Assembly: GCA_022813625.1 (NCBI GenBank)
Contig: JAKLMB010000019.1
Span: 714,499-778,498 of the forward strand
DNA: 64,000 nt
Direction: 5' to 3'
Origin: Aaosphaeria pasadenensis
Lineage: Eukaryota; Ascomycota; Dothideomycetes; Pleosporales
Shown: positions 36,237 to 49,612 of the stretch, piece by piece
Position numbering within the stretch: the first letter of the stretch is position 1
Layout: the number at the start of each line of letters is the position of its first letter
Notes under the pieces: model-generated
Told to the model about the DNA's origin: nothing
The model's input: the letters and a program-made list of their open reading frames with translations, nothing else
The model's database searches: none
Program-made: the position numbers and the translations under genes

Positions 36237-38663
36237 ACGACTGTCCGTCCAGCCCATCATACACCGCAATCGCGCAACATTTCAGTCCGAATACATTATT
36301 GGCTTTGCAGGTGACCCATTCAGTCACTGCCATGTCAACTACACGACATCATGTCCTTTACTAGGCAACCTTTCCTTTTTCTCGCATGACACGGAGTTCC
36401 AGCGAGGCTACGAATGTTTTTTTTTCTAATGGCGCACACTGCGGTGTGCAATGCATCTTGGACACGATTCGGATCAACACTTTCATTGAACAATTTTCCT
36501 GGTCATATATCTATTTCATCAAGTGCTGGAAGGAAAGGTATCTATGGGTTCTTGTAGGATGAATCTGGCGATGCTTTGACTAGTGCTTTGGCATGTCAAA
36601 CCCCCAACATATCACTCTTTTTCATTCATCTATATTTCATTTCAACTCTCTTGTCCGATCATCTATATGTATCTATAGCACCGTTTCGACTCTTGGCATT
36701 TGTATGTACATAAGTCGATGGGGCATTGATCGCAGGACTCTTCTTTCTTCATGGACAGCTTGATTTGCAAGCACGAACCAAAAGCATGTATGTCATCGAA
36801 CTGCGCTTTATCTCGGTTTGGTCTCTCGGGACTGTAGCGGGGGCACCCGCATGCAACCTTGCATCACGGCGGATACGTCGGAGGCATCTCTGTGGCTATG
36901 TCACAGGGGAATTCAGCTAGTAAATGGAAATCACCTAAACAGGTGTCATTCGATTCTCTATATCTCCCGTTCCACTTTGAGTCTTTGTCTTGTGATTGTT
37001 AGATGCTTTCGACGAAAACACCGAGCGGTCGCATGCTCATCTCCTCATGGGCCGAATCCGTTCCCCCGTCACAAAGCACGCCCGTCGCCGCACCGTACAC
37101 TATCACCAATTGACAGACCCAGCCTACAGCCTACGTAGGTATACTCCACAAACTCTGAAACAATAGAAGCAGGTAGATAGATAGATAGCCGGTGGGTATA
37201 ATTAGTTACAAAGCTCGTTCACACTTAGTCTTCTCCTATCCTACACAAGGCTACAGCGTACACTATACCTACTGTGTATAACCGTGTATAGCTGTGTATA
37301 CAAGTACACAAAACCCCCGTTTCCGAATCGCGCGAAGCGAGATTAGCAAAGGGGCATGGTGGTGGGCAGAGACGGGGTGGACCGGGGAGCGTGACCGGGG
37401 GGAAGGGGGAAGTCAGTGCGGCGACTGGAGTGGTGAGTATGGGGTGTGCTTGTGTGTGTAAGGGTAGTATTCAGTATTGCGGTGTTGCGGTATAGTATTG
37501 TATGGAGTAGTGGTTGTGGTGTTGTTGCGTGTGGTGCAGCGCGTATACAACATACTTAGATACTGCACTTCGTATTACATACACAAACACGGCTTGCGAT
37601 GGAAAATCAATGCTCTTTTCCATTAGAAGACTCGCGCTCTGGGATAAAAATTGGGATGTGCACTTTGGAGTCTTACGTCTTTCCCTGGTGGGTTGTGGTT
37701 TTGGAGTTCTTGGTAGATGTCGTGAGGAGGGGGAGAAGGGGTGCGTAGGTATCTATCTACTTTGATGATGTGGGGAGAATCGACGGGATGATTGGGCAGG
37801 CGTTGGTGAGCTGGTGATGGGGTTTGTGAATGCTCACGTTCGATTGAGTGATACATGGGAGGGGTGTGCAAAGGGGTGGCATAGTCTATCTAATCTACTT
37901 ATGTTATATGTACTGCTATATTTGTTTGAGAGGGCCAAGACAGATTTGATGCTGCGAATTGATCAAGATAAAAGATGCTATGCCTTAGGGGTCTTTACCA
38001 GTGGGTGGACGAGCGGTTGGTTAGTCTCTGATTCTCCTTCGTCTTCCTGGAAGTAGGGTCTTGGTTTGATATCCTGGGGCAGTTCGTAGGGAAGAATTCA
38101 GAGTTGTTTTTGATGTTTTTGGGATATTTGGTATTTTTATGGTGTATAGGATGTTGCTGCTCTTGGATGGATATAGGAGGACAAGTAATTTGAAAGTTGG
38201 TTTGATTTGAATTGATATTTTGTAGTTGACGAGTATATATATATTTCTGAATATTGAGGAGAATGTTTTAGGAGTGTGGTGCCAGTTATACATTGAATGT
38301 CTTGCCCCAATTCACTCGGTGTTAAAGTTCACATCGATGAAGCAAGACAGGACATTGCTATTGCGTCTAACTTGCCGATGATCACCAACGAACGATAGGA
38401 ATAGACATCATCGAAAGCTACCAAAGAGAGCGTTCCATAGTATCACCATCTTGTAGATGGTTTGGAAATACGTCCTAATCAGGACTAGCGCGATCGGGGA
38501 CCACCTGGTCTCACAATCCGGCGACGTCAAGTGCTTGCTTGCTTGGAGCTTAGGTGGTACCTTAGTCTTGTCCTCTTTACACCTCCACAACTTGACAACA
38601 TTGAGCTTCCACAACCCAATATACACCAGCAACCAAGCACCAACAGACCGATCCGCGTACAAT
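36237..38663. other. Intergenic, 2.4 kb, no gene
   Basis: It contains the 3' region of the Ser/Pro-rich gene, a short GATA tetramer run (about 37171-37186), and an A/T-rich segment near 38050-38290. No coding or RNA gene can be supported. Confidence 0.5.
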
Positions 38664-40651
38664 ATGGCCGACGAAGACAAGGAAAAGGCTGAGAAGGTCG
38701 CCGCGGCGAAGAAGAGGGTATGTGAATCCCCCGCTCATCCCTTGATATGAAAGTCGGCATTGAGGTGTCGTTAGAGCTCCTTTGGAGCTTTTAATTGACA
38801 ATGGAGTGAATTGAATATCAGAATGCTAATTGCGCATCACATTGCAGTACGAACAAATGAAGAAACAGAAGGCGAAGAAGGGAGGAAAGAAGAAGGAAGA
38901 CAAGACCGAGTCGTCCTCCGCACCCGCCGCACCGCCAGCAGAACCAGCAGTCGAGGAACCCGAATCCAAGCCCGAGCCCGCCGCAGACGAGAAACCGGAA
39001 GAAAAAGTCGAGGAAAGCGCTGACCCAGAGCCCATCGAAGCTACGAGCGCCTCGCCCCCGCCTGTCGAGGACGACGACGAGCCCGCCGAATTGCCCAAGC
39101 CCACGGGTGGTGCCGGATCCCATGCGCGCAAACCTTCCGTCGCGGTCGAGTCGCGGCAGCGGTCTGCGTCTTTCTACCGGGGAGGAGGGGACGCGGGCGT
39201 CGCCTCTCCCAGCGGGGTCTCCGGCGATATCTACAGAGAGCAAGCGCAGCGGATAGAGGAACTGGAGCGGGAGAACAAGAAGCTGACGTCTGACGTCGAG
39301 AGCGCGGAGAAGAGGTGGAAGAGCAGTGAAGAGGAACTGGAGGAGTTGCGCGAGGGTCAGGGCGATGCTGCGCTCGCGCTCGAGAGGGGCAAAGAGGCGG
39401 AGAAGTTGGTAAGTCGGATATCTGATCGCATGAGCGGAGAGGGGTTGTTTTGCTAACATGGGTTATTGGCAGAAATCCGAGGTTGAATCTTTGAAGCGAC
39501 AAGTTTCGCAGCTTCAAGCTCAATCATCCAAGTCGAACCGTCGGGTGTCGACCGCGTCGCCGAGTCAATCTGCCTCGATCGATGACCTCAACGCGCAGGT
39601 TGCGTCCAAATCGGCCACGATCGAGTCGTTAGAGCTCGAGATCTCGAATCTCAACAAGCAGCTTGCCGACCAGACCACCAATGTGAACTCGCTGCAAACT
39701 AAGATCTCCGCCCTAGAGTCTTCCGTGCAAAAGGCAGAGCAGGAGGCAACATCTGCGAAGACGGAGCTTTCGGAACTCAAGGCCAACCTCGACAAGGCGA
39801 GCGAGCAGGCAGCGAAGGATGGTTCTGATCGATCATCCGCGGAGACCAAGATTGCACAGCTGGAGGCAGAGCTGAGTGCGGCCAACCGCAAGGCATCCGA
39901 CTCCGTATCCCGTGCCGAGCTTCTGGAGAAGAAGGTCGAGACACTGACCCAACTACACCGCGACAACGATGCTAGGAACCAGACCCGGGTGCAACAGTTC
40001 AACAAGGTCGAACGTGAGGCGACCGAGCTGCGGACACGAGTCACTGGTCTCAGCAACGAGAACGCCCGCCTGAGAGAGGCTGAGCAGCGTCGCCGAAAAG
40101 TCGATCTCGGCTCTATCGAGGACACCAGCGTGGAAGAGCTGGTCGCGGAAGAGCGTGACAAGCTCATGGCAAAGGTCCGGGAATTGGAAGAAGAGAACTT
40201 CGAGCTGAAACGAGGCGTCTGGCGAGACCGCCGACGCGACATGCAACCTGCCATCGACGACCATTCCGAGCACCCCTACGGCTCGTCCGGCTTCGATGAT
40301 GTCGACCTGTCCGGCAACAGCGTAGGTCGCCCTACTCCTCGACAAGGCTCTTCCTTCCAGGATGTTATCAACTCCGGCATCTCGGCATTCACTGGCCAAC
40401 CCCACCCACACCGCAGGAGCGACGCTGCCTCCCATGGCAAACCCAGCCTTGGCCGGGACCGAGAAGGAAGCCTGGCAAGTCTCGACGAGTTCGAATTCGA
40501 CGAGGATGCGTTCAGGGCCGCACAGGAAGACGAACAGAGGAAGAGGATCGAGAGGGTCAGAGAAGTCAAGAGGGGCTTAAAGGACTGGGCAGGGTGGAGG
40601 GTAGATATCATTGACATTAGAGTTGGACTAGGCGGCGTCTTCGACGTCTAG
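38664..40651 (+). CDS. Golgin-like long coiled-coil protein
   Basis: Three exons: 38664-38717, 38848-39408 and 39473-40651 (introns 130 and 64 bp, all phase 0), giving 597 residues. The N-terminus MADEDKEKAEKVAAAKKRYE, followed by lysine-rich sequence, resembles the amphipathic AAAKK(R/K) start of golgins such as GM130. Residues about 30-150 are acidic and Pro/Ala-rich. From about 150 to 460 there is nearly continuous coiled coil (heptads in RIEELERENKKLTSDVE, KSEVESLKRQVSQLQ, IESLELEISNLNKQL). The C-terminal part is distinct and compact: SLASLDEFEFDEDAFRAAQE, then REVKRGLKDWAGWRVDI, ending GVFDV. Similar Aspergillus proteins are, as I recall, labelled 'M protein repeat protein'. A Golgi tether is a reasonable guess, but there is no direct localisation evidence. 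Confidence 0.85.
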
Positions 40652-41031
40652 GGTTACGGGATATGGTAGACAAATGAATATAAGTCATCATCGGATCAGA
40701 TTAAACAATTATTGCCCAAGAGCAGCCAAAATTACTTACTCATGAGTCTTTGACCATGCTCACTTTGAACCTTGAGCATACTTCTTAACACCCTAGTAGC
40801 AGGGTAGATGTCTAACGTTGAGCACAACATGAAATAGACCCAGCGCTATCGCCTAAGTATCATGTCTACGCTTTCTCTATCTGTTGGTGCAATTCAAAAC
40901 TTTCCTTAGGTCTGTATATGCGTCTGAAAACTCTACAACTCCTAATAGCTGTTGATAAACAAGAGATATAGAGAGATAATTGTTGCAAATGTTGCATACA
41001 CTATACGCATGTTATCTACAGACACAGAGTT
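40652..41031. other. Short intergenic segment
   Basis: 3' flank of the coiled-coil gene, A/T-rich, with nothing recognised. Confidence 0.5.
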
Positions 41032-41285
41032 TCCTGTTCACTGCCTGTTCACTGTCTTGACGTTCACTGTCTTAACGTTCACTGTCTTGTTATTCACATC
41101 TGTTCACTTTCTTCCTGTTCACCATCTCCTGTTCACAATCTTGTTGTTTACTGTCTGTTCACTATTATGTTTCACATTCTGTTCACCTTCTGTTCACTGT
41201 TGTGGTTCACCTTCTGTTCACTGTTATGGTACACTGTCTGTTCACTTTCTGTTTACTGTCCTAATCTACTATTCTAGTTTACTGT
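41032..41285. repeat. Degenerate minisatellite of TGTTCACTGTCT type
   Basis: About 250 bp built from imperfect 10-17 bp units around TTCACTGT and CTGTTCACT, with more than a dozen copies. Units differ mainly by pyrimidine transitions and small length changes. A long Phe/Val/Leu/Ser frame through it (40952-41290) is a consequence of the repeat, not a gene. Confidence 0.85.
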
Positions 41286-41514
41286 ATTAATCTTATGTCT
41301 ACTATTTTGCTATTTGCTAACAATTCTTTGTCTGTGCATACAAAGATAATTTAGATTTACCCTCTGCTACCTAAAAGAAGAATCTATATGTATATAAGCA
41401 GGTTATAAGGTAATTATTATAAGGTTTAGACATGAGACATGTGCAATGTATTAGCACAGACAATCTGTCTTTTCTCACACGCAAATACATCCTTGAAGTC
41501 CCCTAGATCCTTTC

Positions 41515-41796
41515 TCAAGTCGGCAACCCGCACCCTGTACACTCAGGTTCCTCACTCTCATCGCACCATCGTGTTGGCTCGCCGCAGAAAACGCACTCAC
41601 CAATGTCCTCACCAACATGATCTTCAAGGCTGTCTTCATCTACGCCAATTGTATCTTCATCCGTGGTATCAGAACGCTGAGGAACATCTTTACTTCCGGG
41701 TTTTGTTGAATGGGGAGTTGTAGCTGCAGGTGGTGTTTGGGATGGGCTTCTGGAGATCGAGGGGGTGGATGTTGGACTTTGCATGTTGGTGTGCAT
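41515..41796 (-). CDS. Small acidic protein with C-terminal zinc-ribbon-like motif (hypothetical)
   Basis: ATG-started frame of 93 codons. The first 40 residues are Ser/Thr/Pro-rich, the middle is acidic (TTDEDTIGVDEDSLED), and the last 28 residues hold five cysteines spaced C-X2-C-X7-C-X7-C-X2-C (CVFC, WCD, CTGC), ending two residues after GCGL. Paired CXXC knuckles are typical of a zinc ribbon. I do not recognise a family. It could be the last exon of a longer gene, a small orphan protein, or chance. The surrounding DNA is A/T-rich with a minisatellite 230 bp beyond its 3' end. Confidence 0.4.
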   Translation of the reverse strand: MHTNMQSPTSTPSISRSPSQTPPAATTPHSTKPGSKDVPQRSDTTDEDTIGVDEDSLEDHVGEDIGECVFCGEPTRWCDESEEPECTGCGLPT

Positions 41797-44440
41797 TAGG
41801 CATGTAGATGAAAAGTTGTAGATGCAAATATTGTGTTATCGTGTGTCAAGCAAATTAGGGAGTCGGAAATAGGAGCTTGTGTTATGCATAGGGAAATATG
41901 GTATCTGTGGTTCTTAAGTGATCTGGAGTTGCATGTCAAACCTTGAATTGTTCACAGTCACGCATGGACTGATATGGTTCCGTGAAAGTAAGTTACGTGT
42001 AGCCAGCCTGGATTTCATTGCTGTATTGAATTTGAATTGTATCACGTTCTTCACAGGCAGGTACTGGATTTGACTCGGTGGGAGCTGATGGTTCTAGGAA
42101 TGACTGTTGGATATATGAAATAATGACGACAGTGAAGGGAAACGATTGATATCCCCTCAAATGTAAACAGCGCTTCCCCAAAGAGAGGTCACTTGTTTCT
42201 TGATAACAGACAGTTCACCAAAGGTGAAAGAGCAACAAGTTGTGAAGTCGAGATATCTGGCATTTATCTGATATCGCTCATATCTGCGTGCAAGATATCA
42301 CTGATCAAGTTTCAAAAAGAACTTACGTTTAAAGACACAACGTGCTAATGTTAAATACCTACGTCCAGCATCTTTCTTTTGCTTACACGTTGGGTCTATC
42401 CACAACTTTGGTTTGTACAGGTGCAAAAACGTGTGAGACCTCAATACCCATTACTTAACAGCGGAAAGTAGACAGAACGGCAGGGGGAATATTAGTAGTG
42501 ATGACCGGTACCTTGACAAGGACGATTGTAAATAGCTAAGCAGATGCATTCTAGATAGTTTCTAAATTGCGATATGAGGTAGGACACTGAACACACAAGT
42601 ACATAGTCTTTGATATTCGTTTTTAAAATATGCTTTCCCAGTCCTTCGGGTCATTGTCTTGGTTATGCCACTCCATCAATGCAATCGTTTCCGAGCCGTC
42701 TCTCAAGTTCAGTCCGAGACGCCCTAATCGGACAAACAACCATGAAGACCGAGTGTTCCTTTTCCCGATACCGGGATCGTCAAGATTGTTGAGAGATTGT
42801 CATAATGCTGCTGTAAGGGCCCCCCACAATTCATGCTTTCCACGTCCCCCATCTTTCGCATTCAATGCGATCCTCCGCAATTGTAGCTATCGATACTTAC
42901 CGGAGTATGGCGAATGAATGGCGAATGAGCGGCGGCGGAGACAAATGAGAATAACCAAGGACATCGTGAGAGATTATGAGGGGACAAGTGTGGAAGATGG
43001 GGTGTTCATCGTGAGAATTAGCACACGACCTTTCCCTTTTCCGTAGGGAATCGGCAGGGGGAAAAGTTCCCGAGGATGCCGAAGGAGCAGTTTTGTTGAG
43101 GACTACGGTAGTCTGGAAAAGGAACAACAAGCATGTGGATGAGTGATTTCCTGCCAGAATTGGTCGAAATGTGAGCATATGAGCGTATTTTCGTGAGAGA
43201 GAAGATGATGAAGAGCTATGTAGTGAAACAGTTTCTGTAGGATGATATGGTTCAGGCCTTTTCGGACCTTTGGGCCGAGAATTACCAATGGAGCTCTTGC
43301 CAGAGCCCTCAAACTATTGTAGTCTACTTGGTTCATTGTGCGCAAATCTAGACTAGAGGAGTGATGCAAAGAACGATTGAGGTACTCCAGTGGAACATTG
43401 GCGATGAACGGCTGAGTATCAATTTGAGAGGCTGTTGTCGCCTTGGTATGGAGTGGCGGACTTTGAAAAATCCCAATCATGCCTCGTAGATGACTGACTA
43501 GCAGTAACAATCATAAGCCTATCTCAAGTGGTTCATGTGGCTGTACAGGTATCTGCACTATGATTGAAGGCCTGACCGTTCTAACGCAACAGAAGACGTC
43601 TAGTGCTGCCCGTGAATGGTAGGGCTTACGATTCATCCAAGGCCTGAACCATTCCCAGAACTGCGACTTTTGTAATAACCGAGGTGTGAACCCTTTGACC
43701 TAGATTGCTCTCGTGAGTTTTCTTTGGTGGACATGATGTAACAAACATCATAGGTCCTTGCTATTTGGTGGGATAAGTGGGGTCTAACCTCTGCAAGTTA
43801 CGCCCTACCGTAGTGTCGCTAGTTGGAGATGTGGCAAGTGGACCCTTGCAGAACAAAGAAACGTAGTATCGCCACAGGTTAGTTACCAGGATAGGTTTGG
43901 ATAGTATGGCAGCTCGAACGGCAGGGAATGCACCGATTATTGCCATGTTGGTTTCGAAACATTGCAACGAAAGGATTGATTTGTGGCATAATGGACTTCA
44001 TGAGACATTTAGCATCGCGAAGTTCTGAAGAGTCCATATTGCAGACACTTTGAAAGTCCGCCGGCTGACAAATGGCGGTACCAGCTCGAGGGATTGGAGG
44101 AAGCGTAGGCCCAGATCTGGACCCGGAATGTGACGATTCCCTTATGTCCTGCCGCAATTGTATTCTCAACAATAAGTAGGCGTGCGCCAATGGTTCTGTT
44201 GTGTCAAACTCATGCCACAAGAGGCTCATTAAACCGAGCTTCCTCGAGGCATGACATTACTTGTGGAATTAGGAGCAAGCGGACGGTTCGCTGTCTGATA
44301 GAGATTCAGGCAAAATGTGAAAAGGTGGAGATGCGATAACTTGTTTGTATGTTTTATTGTTCGTTCCGACGCTCTTTTCTGATTTGATGATCCAATGACC
44401 GAAGACCAGCACATGGACTGGAGGATAGAAAGTTGATTAG
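41797..44440. other. Gene-free, possibly degenerate DNA
   Basis: Only fragments of protein-like frames are seen, for example minus strand 43510-43103 and 44229-43879, without domains, supporting introns or a shared frame. No repeat or transposon termini were recognised. Confidence 0.4.
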
Positions 44441-44475
44441 AGCTATCAGGCGCCAACACTTCTCTCTTCCCACCT

Positions 44476-44720
44476 CCGAGGATCACATAAGTGGTCGGGT
44501 ACTTGACGAACCGACAGGTGAGCGGGAACGATCATTTCGTATGGCTCATCAGGATATGGTCGGAACGGCAAGGTGGCATTGCCGAAGTCGCAAAGCCCGA
44601 GCTAGCATCCGAAAAGAAGCATCATGTGAATGTTTCCAAGCTACCATACGTGGAAGACTGGGTATCCCACCCCGAAGATGTGCGAAAAATGCCGCAGTGG
44701 AGGTTTCTTGTCGTATGGAG
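44476..44720 (+). pseudogene. Isolated exon-like fragment
   Basis: A frame with globular-protein composition (GNDHFVWLIRIWSERQGG, then VSKLPYVEDWVSHPED and RKMPQWRFLVVWR) ends directly at a strong donor-like GTATGT (44719). There is no ATG, and an in-frame TAA lies just upstream at about 44488. No partner exons were found on either side. It may be the remains of a gene. The family is not recognised. Confidence 0.2.
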
Positions 44721-47700
44721 GTATGTATCCACCAGAATATTCACACGTATGTGGGTGAAAGCGCCGATGGGGTTGGGGACAATAGGCAAGTGAGGTTGAA
44801 GCCTGCCACATCAGAGTATATCCAGCTAACTGATTTGGGCACTAGTGGTCTTGGTATTGCACATCCTCAGGGAATAGTTCCAGTGTGAGAAGATGCAGTT
44901 GGAATAGATTGCCATTTGTTCACAAGGATCTGCCAGGCTCTGGTCTGGAATTTGCGGTAATATAGAGAGCAGGCAGTACTTGGTAGTAAGTCCAGCATGT
45001 GTGAATTATCTTCGAGAGGCAGGACCGGGTAAGTGATTCAGGCTCAGATTAGTATCTAGGATTCAGGAGCAGGGCCATCCATGGGCTCATAGATCCGCTG
45101 GTGCATAAGCTGCACAAGGCCAGTGTTTCAAACTCGTGGAACATGTTCTGGTTGTACTGTACCGCCTTGTAAGTGGGCGTTGGCCAGCAATGATAATTTG
45201 GCGTCAAACAGATAGACAGGCGCACACATAGAGACAAGGCTCTAGACTCGTGCTAAACTTGTACCGAGAGAGGTTGGAAACGGGACATAGATCTACTCTG
45301 GTGTCTGTTGTGGTGGCGATCGGTTGCTTGCTCGCTTCTACTTGCATACCCTCGTATGGGGAATCGTGTCTATGATTGGAGAAAATTAATAGAACTCTAC
45401 GCCTACAAGCATAGAGGAGTGTTGGAACCTGGGAGTGGCAGAAAGGTATGGTTTGATAGGCCAGGAGGCAGATGGGCGATGTAGCAGCCGTTGTGTGCAA
45501 TCTGCAAGCAATAATCAGATAAAGTGACGGGAATTGAACTTTGAAGTGGAAGGACGGACCAATTAACTGTTGGAGGGAAGGGAAGGGTAAGGGAAGGGTA
45601 CGACTGGGGATGGGAGGTGGTGGGAGGGACATTCAGCTGAGGCTTAGGCTTCCCCGATTGGGCAACTCGGTTGGAGACGGAACATGGTCGCCTTTGTCTA
45701 CCAAAACATCCCACCACACCCATTGCCCTTTGCCATCCATCATCACCTTCGTCATGCTCATTCTCAACCCATATATGTGGGATCGTTGCAAGTGCGAAGT
45801 ACCTGTCCCTTCGCGACATGACGTCGTCGTTCCCCATGCTTCTACTCACAGGAGCAGCTTACCACATGGCGATACGTACCTAAACCTGCACGACGGAAAG
45901 CCGACAAACTGCACATGACCTTCTAACCTGAATCCCTCACAGCTAGCCCTTGCCCATATCCACCAGCATCGGTCCATCAACCGAAGCAATCATTCTTCGC
46001 GTTTGCAGTAGAGCATAGATACACCTAGCACCCCTTGGCTGCAACCCTGCGTTGAGGCTTCACAGCACATCTTCTCAACCTTGCCGGTGACGTCGCATGT
46101 TGTGGCAAATACTCACGAAGCCGTTGCTGTTCTTGTGTTGCGCCTCTGGGACCAGGCTCGCAGCTCACAGCAGATCTACTTCTAGCTGATCAGACAGACC
46201 GTTCGTTTGGTGCCATCTACGTCAATCGAAGACACTTCGAATGTCTTGAGAAGCCTGTCGCTTCGTGTAGCGCAAGCCTCATATATCCTCCATCAGTGCA
46301 TTTTGAAGCCAAGGCTCACTGGGAGAGCTGCCTGCAATAGAGTGGTAAGCATGCATGCACAATCGACCTGCAACCATTTCCGGGACTCGCAAAGTACCTA
46401 AGACATCTGTCGCCCGGCTCAACACTCGCTGAGCCAAGGCCAAGTTCTGAAAGTGGTTGGTGGCTACTCTACGGAGTACATGACTACGCTATTAGGTGTA
46501 TACTCACCTACAATAACTAGGCCTGAATTATCCGCGTACGTTGTACTTGTAAGTTGTAGTTCAGTTGTAGGGTTGCCTTTTGACCTTCGCCACACGTGGG
46601 ATTTTCAGATCAGCATAACCTATGGACCGAGCGATGCTGATCTTAGGAAAATGTCCGCGAGGCCTCGGGAATCCCAACTCGAGCTTCTCAGCTAAACCTC
46701 CCAAAGCAGCGGTCCGCTATTGCAGGTTGAGATCGTCACCCGTCAACCAGAATATCTGGCGCAAACTATCGTCCACTCATTTGATAGATGTATACGCTAT
46801 AAATTGCAGACGACAGGATGGCTGTGCGAACAGCACCATAGTGGCATGACAAGTATATCGTGGTGCGGAAGCCAGAACGCCGTTGTGACCCGAAAAGTGA
46901 TACTTCTCCGGTGTCCCTACGTAACCGCGCCTAGTACACAGTAAAGTTCATTCGGCAATAATGGAGCGCAACTGAAATGGATGCTGTCTAGATTGTCATC
47001 GGAGATGCGCCCTACTGCATAGAGACGGCAGAGGGCCTGGTAACCCTTCCCTCTGCGGGTCATGTGCAGTCTGTATGTAGACGCGATCGTAAGCTATCGA
47101 GCCATTGCCGTTGCATCACCGGCGGGTCTCCGTGTGGGTACCAGGCGTTGACGGCCCACGCACGCAGCACAATACTCACGTCTCACAGGTCTTCCGTCAC
47201 TGCGCAGTTAATTACCTAGCTTGCGCGAAGGCATCACGGCTGGCCTGGTGCGCGCCTGGCCCCAGGTGGTCAGCGGCTCATCTGCAGAGGTGAATCTAAA
47301 TGTACAGCACACTACGTACATACGTGCGTACATACAGTGCCTGTACGTGAGGAGGGTGCCTGCCGGCTCGCCCACCTGCCTCAAGCATATTCAAACTGGT
47401 AACTATGCTCAAGCTCAAAACCCGAGGAGATGATTGGCATCAGTGCAGTAGCGAGCATCCATCTGCAAATCAAGCACAAGGGTAAACCATCGATCATTTA
47501 CTGAGAATGGTGAATTGGTTGCCATCGACCTGTTGCTTCTCAGAGCTTGGACGATTTCGCCAAGATCCGGGGTCAACAAATCTGTGGGGAAAACTGTCCA
47601 GCATTCTTTTCCTCCTCTTCACAGGTCGTTGTCATCGGTGTGGATCGACACATCACTTTTTTTACGACATCTGTGAGAAACGTGCCGCTGTCCGTCATGT

Positions 47701-49555
47701 CGAACCTGTCCTGCCATTACATATCATTCGTCGCAATATATCCCTCTCGGTACCTCTACGACTATGTTCGATCCGCTTTTCTCGTGACGGGTGCACAGTC
47801 AGTGTACAAGTTGCTGTGCAGGTGTTCCCTTGAATTGGCGCTTGTTCAGAACAGTTCAAGCATGAATGCATGTCTGCAGTAGCAGGACCCATTCTGTTGG
47901 CCTTGTACATCATCAACCTTTAAATCCATGACCAGGGCCAAGGGGGGGACCATGAAACTCGATCACGGAAGCCAAAGCAGCGTCCGAACCGTCCCATTAC
48001 CCGAAATTCCCATCGCTGTTTCGTTTTCGCAATCTCTAGCAGTGGCTGCTTTCTGCAGGTCTACATATTCTGAGCACACCAAGGCGGGAAATATACCTTT
48101 ATGTGACCCGCCGAAGGGACATAGATGAGAGAGAACATCGGCAAGCGAGGAAGCGAATAGATATCTGCCTAGCAACATCCCCTTGTGCGTCGACGACGCG
48201 AGTCGAAGGTATAGCACGAGAGTAGGGAGTACGCTGTATGCAGTACACAGTAGAGCTCATTAGCGGATGCCAGCAGAGTGCAGTCGTACTCCGTTCTTGT
48301 TTTCAAATGGCCCTGGACCGAGGCCTGCATGCTGCGGGCCCTGCTGCGGTTTCTACAGAGGCCAAGAGGCTTCGGTGCAAGCCCTCCGCAGAGCTCTCGA
48401 AGGCGGCATGCCGACTTCCGGGGTTCGTAGCGTTCAGTAGCGGGTTCTTCTGGATGCATTTTTGGCATACTGGACGGGGCTTCATGGCTGTACGATGAGC
48501 ATTCAGCGAACATCACTGCCCAATTCGAAAGGAAGCTTGACGACGGGCTCATGTCGGGCGTCGCAAAGGAACACAACGGTGACAGTATGAGCAGCGGAAA
48601 GGGTCTGGATCCCTGCAATGGAACTGGGTCGGCGTAACTTATGGGCCTAGCAATATTTTTTTTGAACCCTTGAGGATGGGACGACTGTGGATTGGGCTGG
48701 CCGGGATTTGGTGCCATGGGGAGAAGGGAACAGCACCGCCAAATGGGTCTGATGCTACTGCACGCCGCATGCCGCAAGAGGCGTCGAGCAGACGCGCGAC
48801 GAGCCCTTGACCATCCCCATACCAAACCATAGCAAAGTCGACCATGCCCTATTCATATGGAGTCCACACGGTAGCTTGCGTCTTTTTGCCTGGCCTAGTG
48901 ACAATGGGGAACCCTGGCCTTGGGGGCGTGCGTTTTCGACAGCGAGCGGCGGACGGCTCAGCCAGTGGGAGGGCGCTACACCAGCAGGCCCACCCCAAGT
49001 CCATCAGGCCCAGCATCAAGGACTTTGCATCTTCCAGAGCGATGCGGTTTGTGATGGTGGTGGTGGTGGTGTCTGTGTAAGTGTGGGTGTGTGTTTGTGT
49101 GAGTGGGTATTCGATATACGAGGTACCTACATAGGGAGAGTGCAGTGCGTGCGAGAGTGCGTGCTGTGTCATGTTATGCAATAGATACAGCGGACTGGCG
49201 GCCTGGCTCGACGGATTACGAGTACCGACCTAGAGGATCTGCTCACAACGAAAGGCGCGCCCCAATGGACGCAATTAACCCCCATACACCAATACCCCAT
49301 ACACACAATACCTACCTGGGCCTGGCAGTCTTCGTACTCTCCAGGATCCGCACAAAAATGATAGTACGGAATAGATGGATCCAATGAATACAACGCATAT
49401 TCTTCTAGCCGCTCCATGCTAGGGGGGAAACCATCCCAGCTAGGTCGTCATGGTTCGTCACGTCGGTCACTTTTGCGCGAACTCGTACATAGATGCTGAA
49501 GAAACAGTACAACGGTACTCCGTACGTACATACTACGAGTACACTGCATACCTGC

Positions 49556-49558
<3 letters not shown>
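44721..49558. other. Gene-free block
   Basis: No supported gene. The longest frame (48825-48169, minus, 218 codons) is Arg/Ser/Cys/Leu-rich with no domain and no conserved neighbour. One TACGGAGTA copy occurs at 46470-46478, and another in reverse form (TACTCCGTA) at 49516-49524. Confidence 0.5.

Positions 49559-49612
<54 letters not shown>
49559..49612. repeat. (GACA)n microsatellite
   Basis: About 13.5 perfect GACA units followed by GATACACACA and CATACATACATA. It is likely to be length-polymorphic between isolates. Confidence 0.97.

Noticed and set aside
40952..41290. 112-codon Phe/Val/Leu-rich frame that looks like a membrane protein
   Set aside because: It is a translation of the TTCACTGT minisatellite.
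48169..48825. 218-codon minus-strand frame
   Set aside because: Arg/Ser/Cys-rich with no domain, no splice support and no conserved-looking blocks. Likely chance.
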